In this document: positions 35,169 to 44,406 of the stretch, piece after piece
Layout of the letters: every line of letters starts with the position of its first letter
How positions within the stretch are numbered: the first letter of the stretch is position 1
Assembly: GCA_966248875.1 (NCBI GenBank)
Contig: CBINBI010000011.1
Location: 3,432-67,431, forward strand
Source: Dokdonella_A sp966248875
GTDB lineage: Bacteria > Pseudomonadota > Gammaproteobacteria > Xanthomonadales > Rhodanobacteraceae
DNA length: 64,000 nucleotides
Direction: 5' to 3'
Translations under genes and position numbers: made by a program
Notes under the pieces: generated by a model
The model's input: the letters and a program-made list of their open reading frames with translations, nothing else
Told to the model about the DNA's origin: nothing
Database searches by the model: none

Positions 35169-36848
35169 TCAGTCGAAGCCGTCCGCGAAGATCGCGTCGC
35201 CGCCTTCGACGACGAGCAGGTTCGCCGACATCGGCGGCAGCGCCGCGAGCGCGAGACCCGTGCCGGAGATCGCGCCCGTCGCGATCGCGTGCACCGCGTG
35301 GTCCGCGTCGAAGCCGAACAGGCGCCACGTGCCGTGGTGCGCGCTGTCGAAGGTCAGCGCGACGTCATGCGTGGCGGTGTCCTTGTTCGTCAGCAGCACC
35401 ATCGTGCGATTGCCGGAGGTGAACGCGTAAGCGCCGATGCGATCGGCGTCCGCGCTCGTCGCGGCGACGCTGTTGCCTGAGACTTTCGATCCCGCCCCGT
35501 CGTAGTTCAGGAACAGCGTGTAAGCGCGCTCGACACGCGTATTCGGCTCGGGCGCGACCCAGCGCGTCGCGAGGTCGACGCCCTCGCGTGCGAAGATGCC
35601 GAACAGTTCGGCCTGCGCGACTGCGCCGCTCGCCGTGCCGTCGTTGCCCCAGTTGTATTCGGTGATCGCGAGCTTCGTGCCGGGGCAGTACTGATCGATC
35701 CACGCGCGCACGCGCGGTATGAGGTTCGGCTTGTCGTAGTGGTTCGCGTCGAAATCGCCGAGATCGGCGATCCACGACTCGGAAACCCACGACGGGTCGT
35801 AGAGCTCCTTCAGCGAGCGTAAACGCCGCGCCGCCGTCCCCGGCGAATCGTCGTCGCTGAGCGCGACGTTCTGGCCCTGTGGGTAATAATGCAGGTCCAG
35901 ATAATCGACTACGCGCACGCCGCCCGCGAGCGGGTGCGCGCAGACCTGCTGCAGGTACCAGGCGACGAAGGCGAGGCCGCCGTGCGCCTGTCGGTCCGGG
36001 CCGTCCATGCACTCGTCCGCGGCGGAACCGAAGAGATCGCAGTAACCCCAGGTCACCGGTCCGGTGACGAACGCCCCGGGATCCTGCTGCTTGATCGCCG
36101 CACCGTAGCTCGCCGCCTTCGCCCAGGTTTCGTCATAGGTCGTGGGCGCCGGATGCACGTCGCGGTGCGTGGAGTTCCAGAGCATGACCTCGTTGTCGAG
36201 CGCGTAGAACCGTACGCCGCCGCCCGCCGCGCTGCCGAACGTCGCCTGGAAATGCGCGATCCAGGGTGTCCAGAACTCCGGGCCGACTTCGACCGAGGTG
36301 TCGTGCGGATCGTTGCCGGTGATCTCTGTGCCGTCGAGCCGGATGCCGTTGCCGGCGTCGGGATCCCACGGATCGGTCGACTGCTGCGCGCCATAACGGG
36401 CGACCGAGAAGCCGGCGAAGTACGGATGAGTCAGCGGGCTGTCTGCGCGCGGCGTCCAGCCGATCGTCGGAATCGTCATCAGCGGCTGACTGCCCGCGGC
36501 GAGCGCCTCGCCGACGAACGCATCGGCGGCGTTGCCGATCGGCGGCACTTCGCTGCGGTCCGTCGCGCCGGGGATATTCTCGAAGTACCAGTCCAGCGCC
36601 GTGCTGTGCACGTCGACCTGCCAGTTGTAGCGCGTCACCGAGTTGCCGCCCCAGCGACGCACGGTGTAGCCGATCTCGGCGTTGCGGTCGGCGTCGCCGA
36701 ACGCGACGCCGAAGATGTACGGGCTGAAGGGATGCACGTTCGACGATGCGTCGACGCTCACCGCAACGGCGCTGCCGCGCGGCGGCGATGCCGCATCGGC
36801 GTGCGGCGCCGCGAGTACCAGGAACGGGAGGAGCAGCCCGATGCGCAT
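35169..36848 (-). CDS. GH44 endoglucanase/mannanase with C-terminal IFADGFD tag
   Basis: 559 residues. A signal peptide (MRIGLLLPFLVLAAPHADA) precedes a GH44 catalytic domain. The acid/base Glu220 is in YALDNEVMLW and the nucleophile Glu397 is in LAITEYNWGN. GH44 enzymes cleave beta-1,4-glucan and xyloglucan. The conserved Pro after the acid/base (DNEP) is replaced by Val here. A C-terminal beta-domain (AVAATSADADRIGAYAF) follows and the chain ends GDAIFADGFD, almost the same ending as the 22.2 kb protein. The ATG at 36848 is preferred over 36866 because it begins the signal peptide. Confidence 0.87.
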   Translation of the reverse strand: MRIGLLLPFLVLAAPHADAASPPRGSAVAVSVDASSNVHPFSPYIFGVAFGDADRNAEIGYTVRRWGGNSVTRYNWQVDVHSTALDWYFENIPGATDRSEVPPIGNAADAFVGEALAAGSQPLMTIPTIGWTPRADSPLTHPYFAGFSVARYGAQQSTDPWDPDAGNGIRLDGTEITGNDPHDTSVEVGPEFWTPWIAHFQATFGSAAGGGVRFYALDNEVMLWNSTHRDVHPAPTTYDETWAKAASYGAAIKQQDPGAFVTGPVTWGYCDLFGSAADECMDGPDRQAHGGLAFVAWYLQQVCAHPLAGGVRVVDYLDLHYYPQGQNVALSDDDSPGTAARRLRSLKELYDPSWVSESWIADLGDFDANHYDKPNLIPRVRAWIDQYCPGTKLAITEYNWGNDGTASGAVAQAELFGIFAREGVDLATRWVAPEPNTRVERAYTLFLNYDGAGSKVSGNSVAATSADADRIGAYAFTSGNRTMVLLTNKDTATHDVALTFDSAHHGTWRLFGFDADHAVHAIATGAISGTGLALAALPPMSANLLVVEGGDAIFADGFD

Positions 36849-36931
36849 GATCCGGCCTCTCGCCACGATGATCGCATCACGCTAGCCGCGCCGCTGCACG
36901 CCGTCCGACGAAACGATCACAATACGATCGT

Positions 36932-38050
36932 ATGAGCCGAGCGGACACGTCGAAGGCACGCGACCCGGCGGTGAGCGCCGCCGCGCCGTGCGCAGCCGGC
37001 GTGCTCGCCTACTGCCGGCCCGGTTTCGAAAGCGAATGCGCGCAGGAGCTTGCCGCGCACGCGGCGGCTCGCGACGTCCCGGGATTCGTGCGTGCGGCCC
37101 GCGGGGACGGATTTGTGGAGTTCCGCAACTCGGGAAAGGCGTCGGGCCAGCAAGACATCGCCTCGAGGCGCGAGCTGATCTTCGCGCGACAGCTCCTCTG
37201 CATCTTCGGTCACGCCGAGGCGATGCGGCGCGAGGATCGGCTCGCGGCGTTGCTGCCGATCATCGAGAAAACCGGCCTCTGCTGGTACGACGCCTGGGTG
37301 GAAGCGCCGGACAGCGATGCCGGCCGCGCGCTCGCTCCGCTCTGCCGCGCGCTCAACGCGGCGCTCGTCGCCGCACTGAAGAAGAAGCGCCTGCTCGACG
37401 CGGGATCGTCCCTGCGCCTGCACGTCTGCATGACTGCAACGAATGCCGCGATCGTCGCTTGTGCGGACGTCGCCGACGGTGCGCCATGGCCGGGCGGCAT
37501 TCCGCGACTCCGGTTTCCGCGCGGCGCGCCGAGTCGCTCGACGTTGAAGCTCGAGGAAGCGTTCCTCGTGCTGCTCGACGAGAACGAGCGCGAACGATGG
37601 CTCGCGCCCGGCATGAGCGCGGTCGATCTCGGCGCCGCACCGGGTGGCTGGACCTGGCAGCTCGCACGCCGCTCGATCCGGACGATCGCCGTCGACAACG
37701 GCGCGATCGACACGGCACTCCTGGCGTCGGGCCTGGTCGAGCATCTCCGTGCCGACGGCTTCCGCTATCAGCCGCCGCGCACGGTCGACTGGCTGGTCTG
37801 CGACATGGTCGAGCAGCCGCGCCGCATCGCGTCTCTCGTCGCGCGCTGGATCGCCGAAGGCTGGTGCCGGCGCGCGATGTTCAATCTCAAGCTGCCGATG
37901 AAGAAGCGCTACGACGAAGTGCGCCTCTGCCTTTCGCTGCTGCGCGAGGAAGCCGGCGCCGACCTGGATCTGCGCGCGAAGCAGCTCTATCACGACCGCG
38001 AGGAAATCACGGTGTTCGCGCGCAAGCGCACGGGCTCGCGACGAAGCTGA
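36932..38050 (+). CDS. rlmM: 23S rRNA (cytidine-2498-2'-O)-methyltransferase RlmM
   Basis: 372 residues. A THUMP-containing N-terminal region (RPGFESECAQELAAH) leads to the Rossmann domain with AVDLGAAPGGWTWQLARR and the catalytic K-D-K-E set: Lys in RSTLKLEEAF, Asp in CDMVEQP, Lys in NLKLPMKKRYDE, and Glu near the end. RlmM modifies C2498 of 23S rRNA and is largely gammaproteobacterial. The start ATG follows an AT-rich stretch (ACAATACGATCGT). Confidence 0.93.
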   Translation: MSRADTSKARDPAVSAAAPCAAGVLAYCRPGFESECAQELAAHAAARDVPGFVRAARGDGFVEFRNSGKASGQQDIASRRELIFARQLLCIFGHAEAMRREDRLAALLPIIEKTGLCWYDAWVEAPDSDAGRALAPLCRALNAALVAALKKKRLLDAGSSLRLHVCMTATNAAIVACADVADGAPWPGGIPRLRFPRGAPSRSTLKLEEAFLVLLDENERERWLAPGMSAVDLGAAPGGWTWQLARRSIRTIAVDNGAIDTALLASGLVEHLRADGFRYQPPRTVDWLVCDMVEQPRRIASLVARWIAEGWCRRAMFNLKLPMKKRYDEVRLCLSLLREEAGADLDLRAKQLYHDREEITVFARKRTGSRRS

Positions 38051-38334
38051 ACAGGCGCAACGCGATGGCGTCACCCGCGCGTGTGCGCGGCATGCGGCGA
38101 TGACGCATCGGCGGGGCGCGCAAAAACGCGCCGGCTTCGTTCGCACAGGCGCAGCACCGAGCGTGCGGCAACGTTCCGCCGCGGCCGCTGCTGACGGCGG
38201 CCGCGCTCTGCCGGTATTCTGTCGGAGCCGGAATCGGGAACAGCGCAAAACGGGAGCGGAGTCCCGAGCATCGGCGTCAGAGCCCGGTGCATCACCGGTT
38301 CCCACTCTCTCCATTCCGGTTTTCCTGCCCCGAA

Positions 38335-39060
38335 ATGAAACGCCTGCGCGCTTTCCTGCCGCTCATCGTCCTGGTCGCGATCGGTGCCGGGCTCGTCCTT
38401 TCGGGTGCTCTCGATCGCTTCCAGCCTTCGCAGCTGGGCGCCGAGCAAGCGCGCCTGCGCGCGCTGGTCGCCGAATATCCGCTGCTCGCCGCGCTCGCGC
38501 AGATCGCCGTCATGACGCTGGCCGTCGCGACCGGCATTCCGGGCGCGATCGTGCTGATCTTCGCGGGCGGCATGCTGTTCGGCGTGATCGGCGGCACCGT
38601 GCTGTCCGGCGTCGGCACGACGCTGGGCGCGACGATCCTGTTTCTCGCCAGTCGCTCCGCGTTCGCGCACGGAAGCGGCGGCACGCCGCTTCTGGCCGAG
38701 AAGCTCCGCGCGGGCTATCACGCCTTTCCTTTCAGCTACACGATGTTCCTGCGCCTGGTGCCGTTCTTTCCGTTCGGCGGCGTCACGGTCGCGCTGGCCT
38801 GGCTGCGCTGTCCGCTATGGCTGTTCCTGACCGCGACCGCGGCGGGCGGCACGGTCATGATCGCGTTCGAGACGGCGCTCGGCGCGGGCCTCGCCGAAAC
38901 GATCGCGCGCGAAGGAGCGGTGTCGCTTGACATCTTCGCGCACAAGCGCGTGCTGGTGCCGATGCTCGGCATGGCCGTGCTGGCGCTGGCGCCGATCGTG
39001 CTGGGACAGCTTCGGCGGCTCTCGAACGGCAGAGCCGCGAAGAAGCGCGTCGTCGACTAG
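38335..39060 (+). CDS. VTT-domain (TVP38/DedA-like) membrane protein
   Basis: 241 residues with five or six helices. The VTT hallmark is present: GIPGAIVLIFAGGMLFGVIGG, VGTTLGATILFLASR, and FLRLVPFFPFGGV. DedA/TMEM64 proteins are involved in membrane lipid scrambling or homeostasis. The ATG at 38335 begins the hydrophobic helix; the upstream frame from 38287 has no family match. The 284-base gap before it holds no gene I can support. Confidence 0.87.
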   Translation: MKRLRAFLPLIVLVAIGAGLVLSGALDRFQPSQLGAEQARLRALVAEYPLLAALAQIAVMTLAVATGIPGAIVLIFAGGMLFGVIGGTVLSGVGTTLGATILFLASRSAFAHGSGGTPLLAEKLRAGYHAFPFSYTMFLRLVPFFPFGGVTVALAWLRCPLWLFLTATAAGGTVMIAFETALGAGLAETIAREGAVSLDIFAHKRVLVPMLGMAVLALAPIVLGQLRRLSNGRAAKKRVVD

Positions 39061-39210
39061 CACACGCGCAACCCGCTCGTCTGAGCGGATCGAGGCACGC
39101 TCGGGCGGGGCGTCGCTGCCGCGAGCCGATTGCGCGAGGCGACAACCCCTTACTCTTCCTGCCCTCGCCCGTTATCCTGCCCGCCGCTTTCATCTCCGCA
39201 TGAGACCCGT

Positions 39211-41820
39211 TTGAGCCACCTGCCTGCGCCGACACCGGTTCGCAAATCGTTCTGGCGCGCGCTGCTGCTGACCGTGCTGGTGGCAGCGCTCAATGTCGCG
39301 CTGTGGGCGTTCCTCAACCGGCCGGTGCGCATCGCCGACTGGAGCGGCGAGATCGCCGGCCTCGCCTACAACGCCTCGCAGCGCTACCAGGATCCGACGC
39401 GCGGCATCTTCCCGAGCGAGGCCGACCTCGCCGGAGACATCCGCCTGCTCTCGCAATACACGAAGCGGCTGCGCCTGTATCAGTCGTCGGAGACGCCGCA
39501 GGTGCCGCGGCTCGCACGCTTCTACGGCATGAAGGTGATGGGCGGCGCCTGGCTCGACAAGCGCATCCAGCACAACGAACGCGAGCTGGAGGCGCTGATC
39601 GCACTCTCGCGCAAGTACGACAACATCGACCGCGCCATCGTCGGCAACGAGACGGTGCTGCTCGGCAATCTCAGCGTGCAGCAATTGATCGGCTATCTCG
39701 ACCGCGCCCGCGCGCAACTCAGGATACCGGTGTCCACCGCCGAGCCGCTCGACACCTGGCAACGCCATCCCGAGCTGATCCGCCACGTCGATTTCGTCTG
39801 CGTGCACATCCTGCCGTACTGGGAGTTCGTCGCACGCAAGGACGCAATCGGCTGGGTGCTCGGCCAGTATCAGGCGGTGCGCAAGCTGGTCGACGACCAG
39901 GGCTTTCCCGACAAGCCCGTCGTGATCGGCGAAGTCGGCTGGCCGTCGAACGGCGATCGACGCAAAAGCGCGCAGCCGTCGCTCGCCGACGAGGCGCATT
40001 TTGTGCGCGAGTGGCTGAACGTCGCCGCGCGCGAAAAGCTCGACTACTACATCATGGAGGCGATCGACCAGCCCTGGAAGGCGGCCAACGAGGGCCTTGC
40101 CGGCGCGTACTGGGGCATCCTTGACGCGAACCGCCAGCCGAAGTTCGCCTTCACCGGGACCGTGATCGAGGATCCGGAATGGCCGTGGAAGGCGGCGATC
40201 GCCTCGCTGCTCGCGCTCGTGCCGATGTTCTGGTTTGCGCGTCACTTCATCCGCTTCCGCGCGCTGGGGATCGCGTTCTTCCTTGCGCTGATCCAGGTCT
40301 CCGCCTCGATCCTCGTCTGGATGGCGACGCTGCCCTACGACTTCTATCTCGATCCGCTCGACTGGGGCATGCTGCTGCTGCTTTTCCCGGCGCAGATCGC
40401 GATCATCCTGATCCTGCTGATCAACGGCTTCGAGTTCACCGAAGTGCTGTGGCGGCCGCGCTGGCTGCGCGAGTTCCGGCCGCTGCCGCCGGACCCGGCC
40501 GAGCGGCAGCCGTTCGTGTCGATCCATCTCGCCTGCTACAACGAGCCGCCCGAGATGGTGATCCTGACGCTGGACTCGCTGGCGGCGCTCGACTACCGGA
40601 ATTTCGAAGTCCTCGTCATCGACAACAACACGAAGAAGGAAGAGGTGTGGAAGCCGGTCGAGGCGCACTGCGCGAAACTCGGGCCGAGGTTCCGCTTCTT
40701 CCATCTCGACCCGTGGCCCGGCTTCAAGGCCGGCGCTCTCAATTTCGGCCTCAAGGAAACCGATCCGCGCGCCGAGATCGTCGCCGTGATCGATGCCGAC
40801 TATGAAGTGCGCAGCGACTGGCTCGCCGCGCTCACCGGCTATTTCCACGATGCGAAAGTGGCCGTCGTGCAGTGCCCGCAGGCACACCGCGACTACGAGC
40901 ACAACGCATTCCGGCGCATGACGAACTGGGAGTACGACGGGTTCTTCCGCATCGGCATGCACCATCGCAACGAGCGCAATGCGATCATCCAGCACGGCAC
41001 CATGACGATGGTGCGGCGAAGCGCGCTCGCCGACACCGGCGGATGGTCGGAGTGGACGATCTGCGAGGACGCGGAGCTCGGCCTGCGCCTGATGCGCGAG
41101 GGCTATGACCTCGTCTACGTCGACGAGGTCATGGGACGCGGGCTCACACCGGCGGACTTCACCGCGTACAAGTCGCAGCGCTACCGCTGGGCGTTCGGCG
41201 CCATGCAGATCCTGAAGGCGCGCTGGAACTGGATGACCTCGAAGACCTCCACGCTGACGCGCGGCCAGCGCTTCCATTTCCTGACCGGCTGGTTCTCGTG
41301 GTTCGGCGACGCACTGCACCTCGTGTTCACGCTGATGGCGATGCTGTGGACGCTCGGCATGGTGCTCGCGCCGAAGTACTTCACGCTGCCGATGTATCTC
41401 TTCCTGGTGCCGCTGATCGGATTCTTCATCTCGAAAGCCGCGTTCGGCATCATCCTCTACCGCAAGTGCGTGCCGTGCTCCTGGCGCGACACGATCGCAG
41501 CATCGATCGCGAGCATGGGCCTCTCGCACGCGATCGCGCGCGGCATCTTCCTCGGCCTGTGGAAGAAGAAAGGCGAGTTCGTGCGCACCGCGAAAAGCCG
41601 GCGCATCGGCAAGAAGCCGAGCGCCTTCATCTCGGTGACCGAGGAGCTGCTCCTCTTCCTCGCGCTGATGGCCGGCATCGTCGGCATGATCAACTCGATC
41701 GGCATCAACTACGTAGAAGGCAAGCTCTGGATCGCGATCCTCGCCGCGCAGGCGGTTCCCTATGCGTCGGCGCTGATCGGAGCGTGGGTCGCGCACCGCT
41801 CGGGCGATGCCGTGGGTTGA
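39211..41820 (+). CDS. GH17-GT2 fusion, beta-glucan synthase (NdvB-like)
   Basis: About 869 residues from the TTG chosen. An N-terminal helix (FWRALLLTVLVAALNVALWAF) is followed by a GH17 domain with acid/base Glu147 in IVGNETVLLG and nucleophile Glu241 in VIGEVGWPS. Membrane helices and a GT2 domain come next: DAD at 528-530, TED near the acceptor site (TICEDAELGLR) and QRYRW at 656-660. Six or more C-terminal helices follow. Relatives make cyclic or branched beta-1,3-glucans (NdvB-type). No in-frame ATG is available near the N-terminus; a TTG at 39211 is used, and a 4-codon ORF (ATG at 39200) ends TGA overlapping it. Confidence 0.9.
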   Translation: MSHLPAPTPVRKSFWRALLLTVLVAALNVALWAFLNRPVRIADWSGEIAGLAYNASQRYQDPTRGIFPSEADLAGDIRLLSQYTKRLRLYQSSETPQVPRLARFYGMKVMGGAWLDKRIQHNERELEALIALSRKYDNIDRAIVGNETVLLGNLSVQQLIGYLDRARAQLRIPVSTAEPLDTWQRHPELIRHVDFVCVHILPYWEFVARKDAIGWVLGQYQAVRKLVDDQGFPDKPVVIGEVGWPSNGDRRKSAQPSLADEAHFVREWLNVAAREKLDYYIMEAIDQPWKAANEGLAGAYWGILDANRQPKFAFTGTVIEDPEWPWKAAIASLLALVPMFWFARHFIRFRALGIAFFLALIQVSASILVWMATLPYDFYLDPLDWGMLLLLFPAQIAIILILLINGFEFTEVLWRPRWLREFRPLPPDPAERQPFVSIHLACYNEPPEMVILTLDSLAALDYRNFEVLVIDNNTKKEEVWKPVEAHCAKLGPRFRFFHLDPWPGFKAGALNFGLKETDPRAEIVAVIDADYEVRSDWLAALTGYFHDAKVAVVQCPQAHRDYEHNAFRRMTNWEYDGFFRIGMHHRNERNAIIQHGTMTMVRRSALADTGGWSEWTICEDAELGLRLMREGYDLVYVDEVMGRGLTPADFTAYKSQRYRWAFGAMQILKARWNWMTSKTSTLTRGQRFHFLTGWFSWFGDALHLVFTLMAMLWTLGMVLAPKYFTLPMYLFLVPLIGFFISKAAFGIILYRKCVPCSWRDTIAASIASMGLSHAIARGIFLGLWKKKGEFVRTAKSRRIGKKPSAFISVTEELLLFLALMAGIVGMINSIGINYVEGKLWIAILAAQAVPYASALIGAWVAHRSGDAVG

Positions 41821-41963
41821 GCCGCGGCACGCACCGCAGGATCGCATGGCCGCATGCGATAGATTGAAGACGAGCATCGGCGACCGTGGGCGGTCTGCTG
41901 CGGAATCGGGGACAATGGGCCGCGCGCACCGGCGCGCATCGTCCGCCGACACGGAGCGCCGTC

Positions 41964-42335
41964 ATGCCGAAACCGATTTCACCGGCCAAGATCGCCGCCG
42001 CGCTCGACGAGCTCTGGTCGCCGCGCGTCATCGCCGAGGTGGACGACAGCTACATCAAGGTCGCGAAGGTCCAGGGCTCGTTCGGCTGGCACGCGCACGC
42101 CCACGAGGACGAGCTGTTCCTGATCCTGAAGGGCCGCCTGCGCATCGAGCTGGAGCAGGGCGCGGTCGAGCTCGGCGCCGGCGAGATCTTCGTCGTGCCG
42201 AAGGGCACACGCCACAATCCGGTGGCCGAGGAGGAATGCCACCTGATGCTGATCGAGCGCAAATCGACGCTGCACACGGGCAACGTCGTCACCGAACGAA
42301 CGCGTTCGATCGCCGATCAGCTCCGCCCGGTCTGA
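41964..42335 (+). CDS. Cupin-domain protein
   Basis: 123 residues. One cupin barrel with metal-binding His and Glu in FGWHAHAHEDELFLIL and GEIFVVPKGTRHNPV. The start MPKPISPAKIAAALDELWSPRVIAEVD is common in small cupins of unknown substrate. The ATG follows a GGAGCG run. It is 143 bases after the glucan synthase gene and not obviously part of it. Confidence 0.85.
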   Translation: MPKPISPAKIAAALDELWSPRVIAEVDDSYIKVAKVQGSFGWHAHAHEDELFLILKGRLRIELEQGAVELGAGEIFVVPKGTRHNPVAEEECHLMLIERKSTLHTGNVVTERTRSIADQLRPV

Positions 42336-42370
42336 TGCAGCGGCGGGATCACACCCGCCGACGCAGACGT

Positions 42371-43612
42371 TCAGGGCCGCTTGAACGACTCGCGCAAGCG
42401 CTTCAGCAGGCTCGGCTTCGTCGGTTCCGGCGCTTCGCCGCCGCGCGGCGCGCGCGGCTGCCATTCGATCAGGCCGATCGCGTCGAAGGCATTGACGACG
42501 TCGAACACGTCCGCCATCGGCGCTTCGCTCGCGGCCGCGATCTCGTGCAGGCGCATCGGCTGCAGCATCGCCGAGGCGATGCGGAAGCAGGAATGGAAAT
42601 CGCGCTCGATCTCGATCCAGCGCGAAAGCCGGTACGTGCCGCCCGGGTCGAGATGCCGCGCGAGCTGGCCTTCCGAATGCACCAGCACGTAGAGCCAGAG
42701 CAGCCTGAGATACGGCTGCGGCGGCTGGGTCGCGCGAAGCTCTGAAAGCTCGCCCGTCGTCAGCGGCTGCCAGTCGGAAGGCGGCAGCGCCACGCGGCAA
42801 TACGGTTCGAGCTCGGCGAGCCGCCCGCGCGAATGGAACATTCGGGGCTTGGGGTCGAGGACGAGCGGCGGCGCATCCGGCAGCTCGAAGCGCGCGGGCC
42901 CGCCGAGCACGTCGCTGTCGAGATAGGCGCGCAGGCTGTGTCGGGGCACGTCCGGAACGCGGCCACGCAGCGCCGGCTGCTCCGCTTCGGTCCGCCGCAT
43001 GAACAAGTCCGGCGCGTCCTTGCCGCGCGCTTCGCTGCGCGCCGTGCGCACCGGCACACCGAGCACGGTCGTGTTTTCGTCCAGCGAAGCCTGGACGCGT
43101 GCGGATTCGCGCGTCTCGACTGGATCGATGTGCAGCAGTTCGTCGAGCCCCGGTGCGGTCTCGCCCGACGGCTGCCGCGGCGGCGGCATCGGCATCAGAT
43201 CGGCGTCCGCCTCCGGCGCGTCGCCTTCGCCGACGTCGCGGACGTAGAAGTCATGGCGGTGCGGCACGATCCCTTCCGCTTGCAGCGTCGGGGTCGCGGC
43301 CCGATTCAGCACCGCGACGACGTTGGCGAGCTTGAGCGGGCGCTGCAGCACGAGCTCGCTGCCCGCGGGCGGATCAGTGCTGAACACGGCGCAGCGCAAG
43401 CCGGTCGCCGTCGCGCGCGTGCGCGCCATCTGTCCGGCGAACGAGGACGGATCGACGACGACGAGGTCGGCCCCGGCTTCGCTGCCCCAGCGCCAGGTGT
43501 GCGTCAGCTCGCCGGCGGCCTTGCGCATCAGGAGGCGCAGGTGCGCCGTTTCCTCGTCGGAGACGCCGACCACCGCGATGCGTTTCCCGCCGATTCCGGT
43601 GCGTGCGCTCAC
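42371..43612 (-). CDS. Unknown protein with a degenerate receiver-like N-terminus
   Basis: 413 residues. Residues 1-110 resemble a response-regulator receiver without a conserved phosphoacceptor: KRIAVVGVSDEETAHLRLLM, DLVVVDPSSF, CAVFSTD, and LQRPLKLANVVAVLN in place of the Lys-Pro loop. A variable, acidic, proline-rich linker spans about 120-260, and a C-terminal helical domain (RLSRWIEIERDFHSCFRIASAML, and ASEAPMADVFDVVNAF) could be a winged helix. I cannot name the family. It is divergent from an intergenic region facing the SET gene and is single. Confidence 0.6.
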   Translation of the reverse strand: MSARTGIGGKRIAVVGVSDEETAHLRLLMRKAAGELTHTWRWGSEAGADLVVVDPSSFAGQMARTRATATGLRCAVFSTDPPAGSELVLQRPLKLANVVAVLNRAATPTLQAEGIVPHRHDFYVRDVGEGDAPEADADLMPMPPPRQPSGETAPGLDELLHIDPVETRESARVQASLDENTTVLGVPVRTARSEARGKDAPDLFMRRTEAEQPALRGRVPDVPRHSLRAYLDSDVLGGPARFELPDAPPLVLDPKPRMFHSRGRLAELEPYCRVALPPSDWQPLTTGELSELRATQPPQPYLRLLWLYVLVHSEGQLARHLDPGGTYRLSRWIEIERDFHSCFRIASAMLQPMRLHEIAAASEAPMADVFDVVNAFDAIGLIEWQPRAPRGGEAPEPTKPSLLKRLRESFKRP

Positions 43613-43788
43613 GTCGCCGGCCCCCCAAGAGCCCGTGTGCTGTCGATCCTAGCGCGGTCGCGCGCCAACTCGGCGCGAAATCCGCCGCTCGGTGCCGATT
43701 TTTCCACGATGCGGCGCGCCGAACCGGGACATCCGTACCGGTCCCGCAAGCGCGGGGCCACGGATGAGGCCGCCGCTCGCGGCGCGAT

Positions 43789-44268
43789 CTACCGCGGCCG
43801 GCTGCGCTTCGGCTTCAGCATCGTGCCGGTACAGCGCGGTGCGCCGCAGCGGCAGGCCCAGATCTGCTTCAGCCGCGGCGTGATGCGCTCGCCGACGTCG
43901 ATGCCATAGTCGTAGGTCAGCTCCTCGCCGGCGCGCAGAGGGCGGATCGTCTCGATCAGCACACGGTCCTTGCGCGGGTCTCCGCTTCCGCTTTCCTCGA
44001 TCACGGCCTGGCAGTTCGGCCTGCAGCTGTGATTGATCCAGCGCGCGATGTTGCCGCCGACGTTCGCGTCGATGACGTAGCGGTCGTTGAGAGTGAACAA
44101 AAACGTGTGGCCGTTGTCCGGCTGGTTCGCGTACTTTCGATCGATCTGCGCGTGGGTCATGCGGCGGCCGCGGTACTCGACCACCTCCGTGCCTTTGGGA
44201 ATGTCGACCAGCGCGAATACGCCGCTGCCATGGATCGGCGAGCGGCGCCGGATGATGCGTCTTGGCAT
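43789..44268 (-). CDS. SET-domain protein (lysine methyltransferase-like)
   Basis: 159 residues. The SET signature is complete: GSGVFALVDIPKGTEVVEY near the N-terminus, RWINHSCRPN with the SAM-binding Asn-His, GEELTYDYG, and the post-SET cysteines (ACRCGAPRCTGTM). Such proteins are rarer in bacteria and usually methylate lysine of proteins. The cellular target is unknown. The ATG at 44268 starts the domain; a longer frame exists upstream but has no match. A second SET gene is at 52.8 kb. Confidence 0.88.
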   Translation of the reverse strand: MPRRIIRRRSPIHGSGVFALVDIPKGTEVVEYRGRRMTHAQIDRKYANQPDNGHTFLFTLNDRYVIDANVGGNIARWINHSCRPNCQAVIEESGSGDPRKDRVLIETIRPLRAGEELTYDYGIDVGERITPRLKQIWACRCGAPRCTGTMLKPKRSRPR

Positions 44269-44406
44269 GACTGGAAGGGAATCACTGTGGAATTGCGGCC
44301 GGCGATGATAGCGCGTCGCGCAGCGCGGCGGACATGCGACGTGCGGACCGTTGAGCCCGGCGCCGACTGCGGGTAGCGTCCGCCCACCGTCCATCCGGAA
44401 CGAAAC

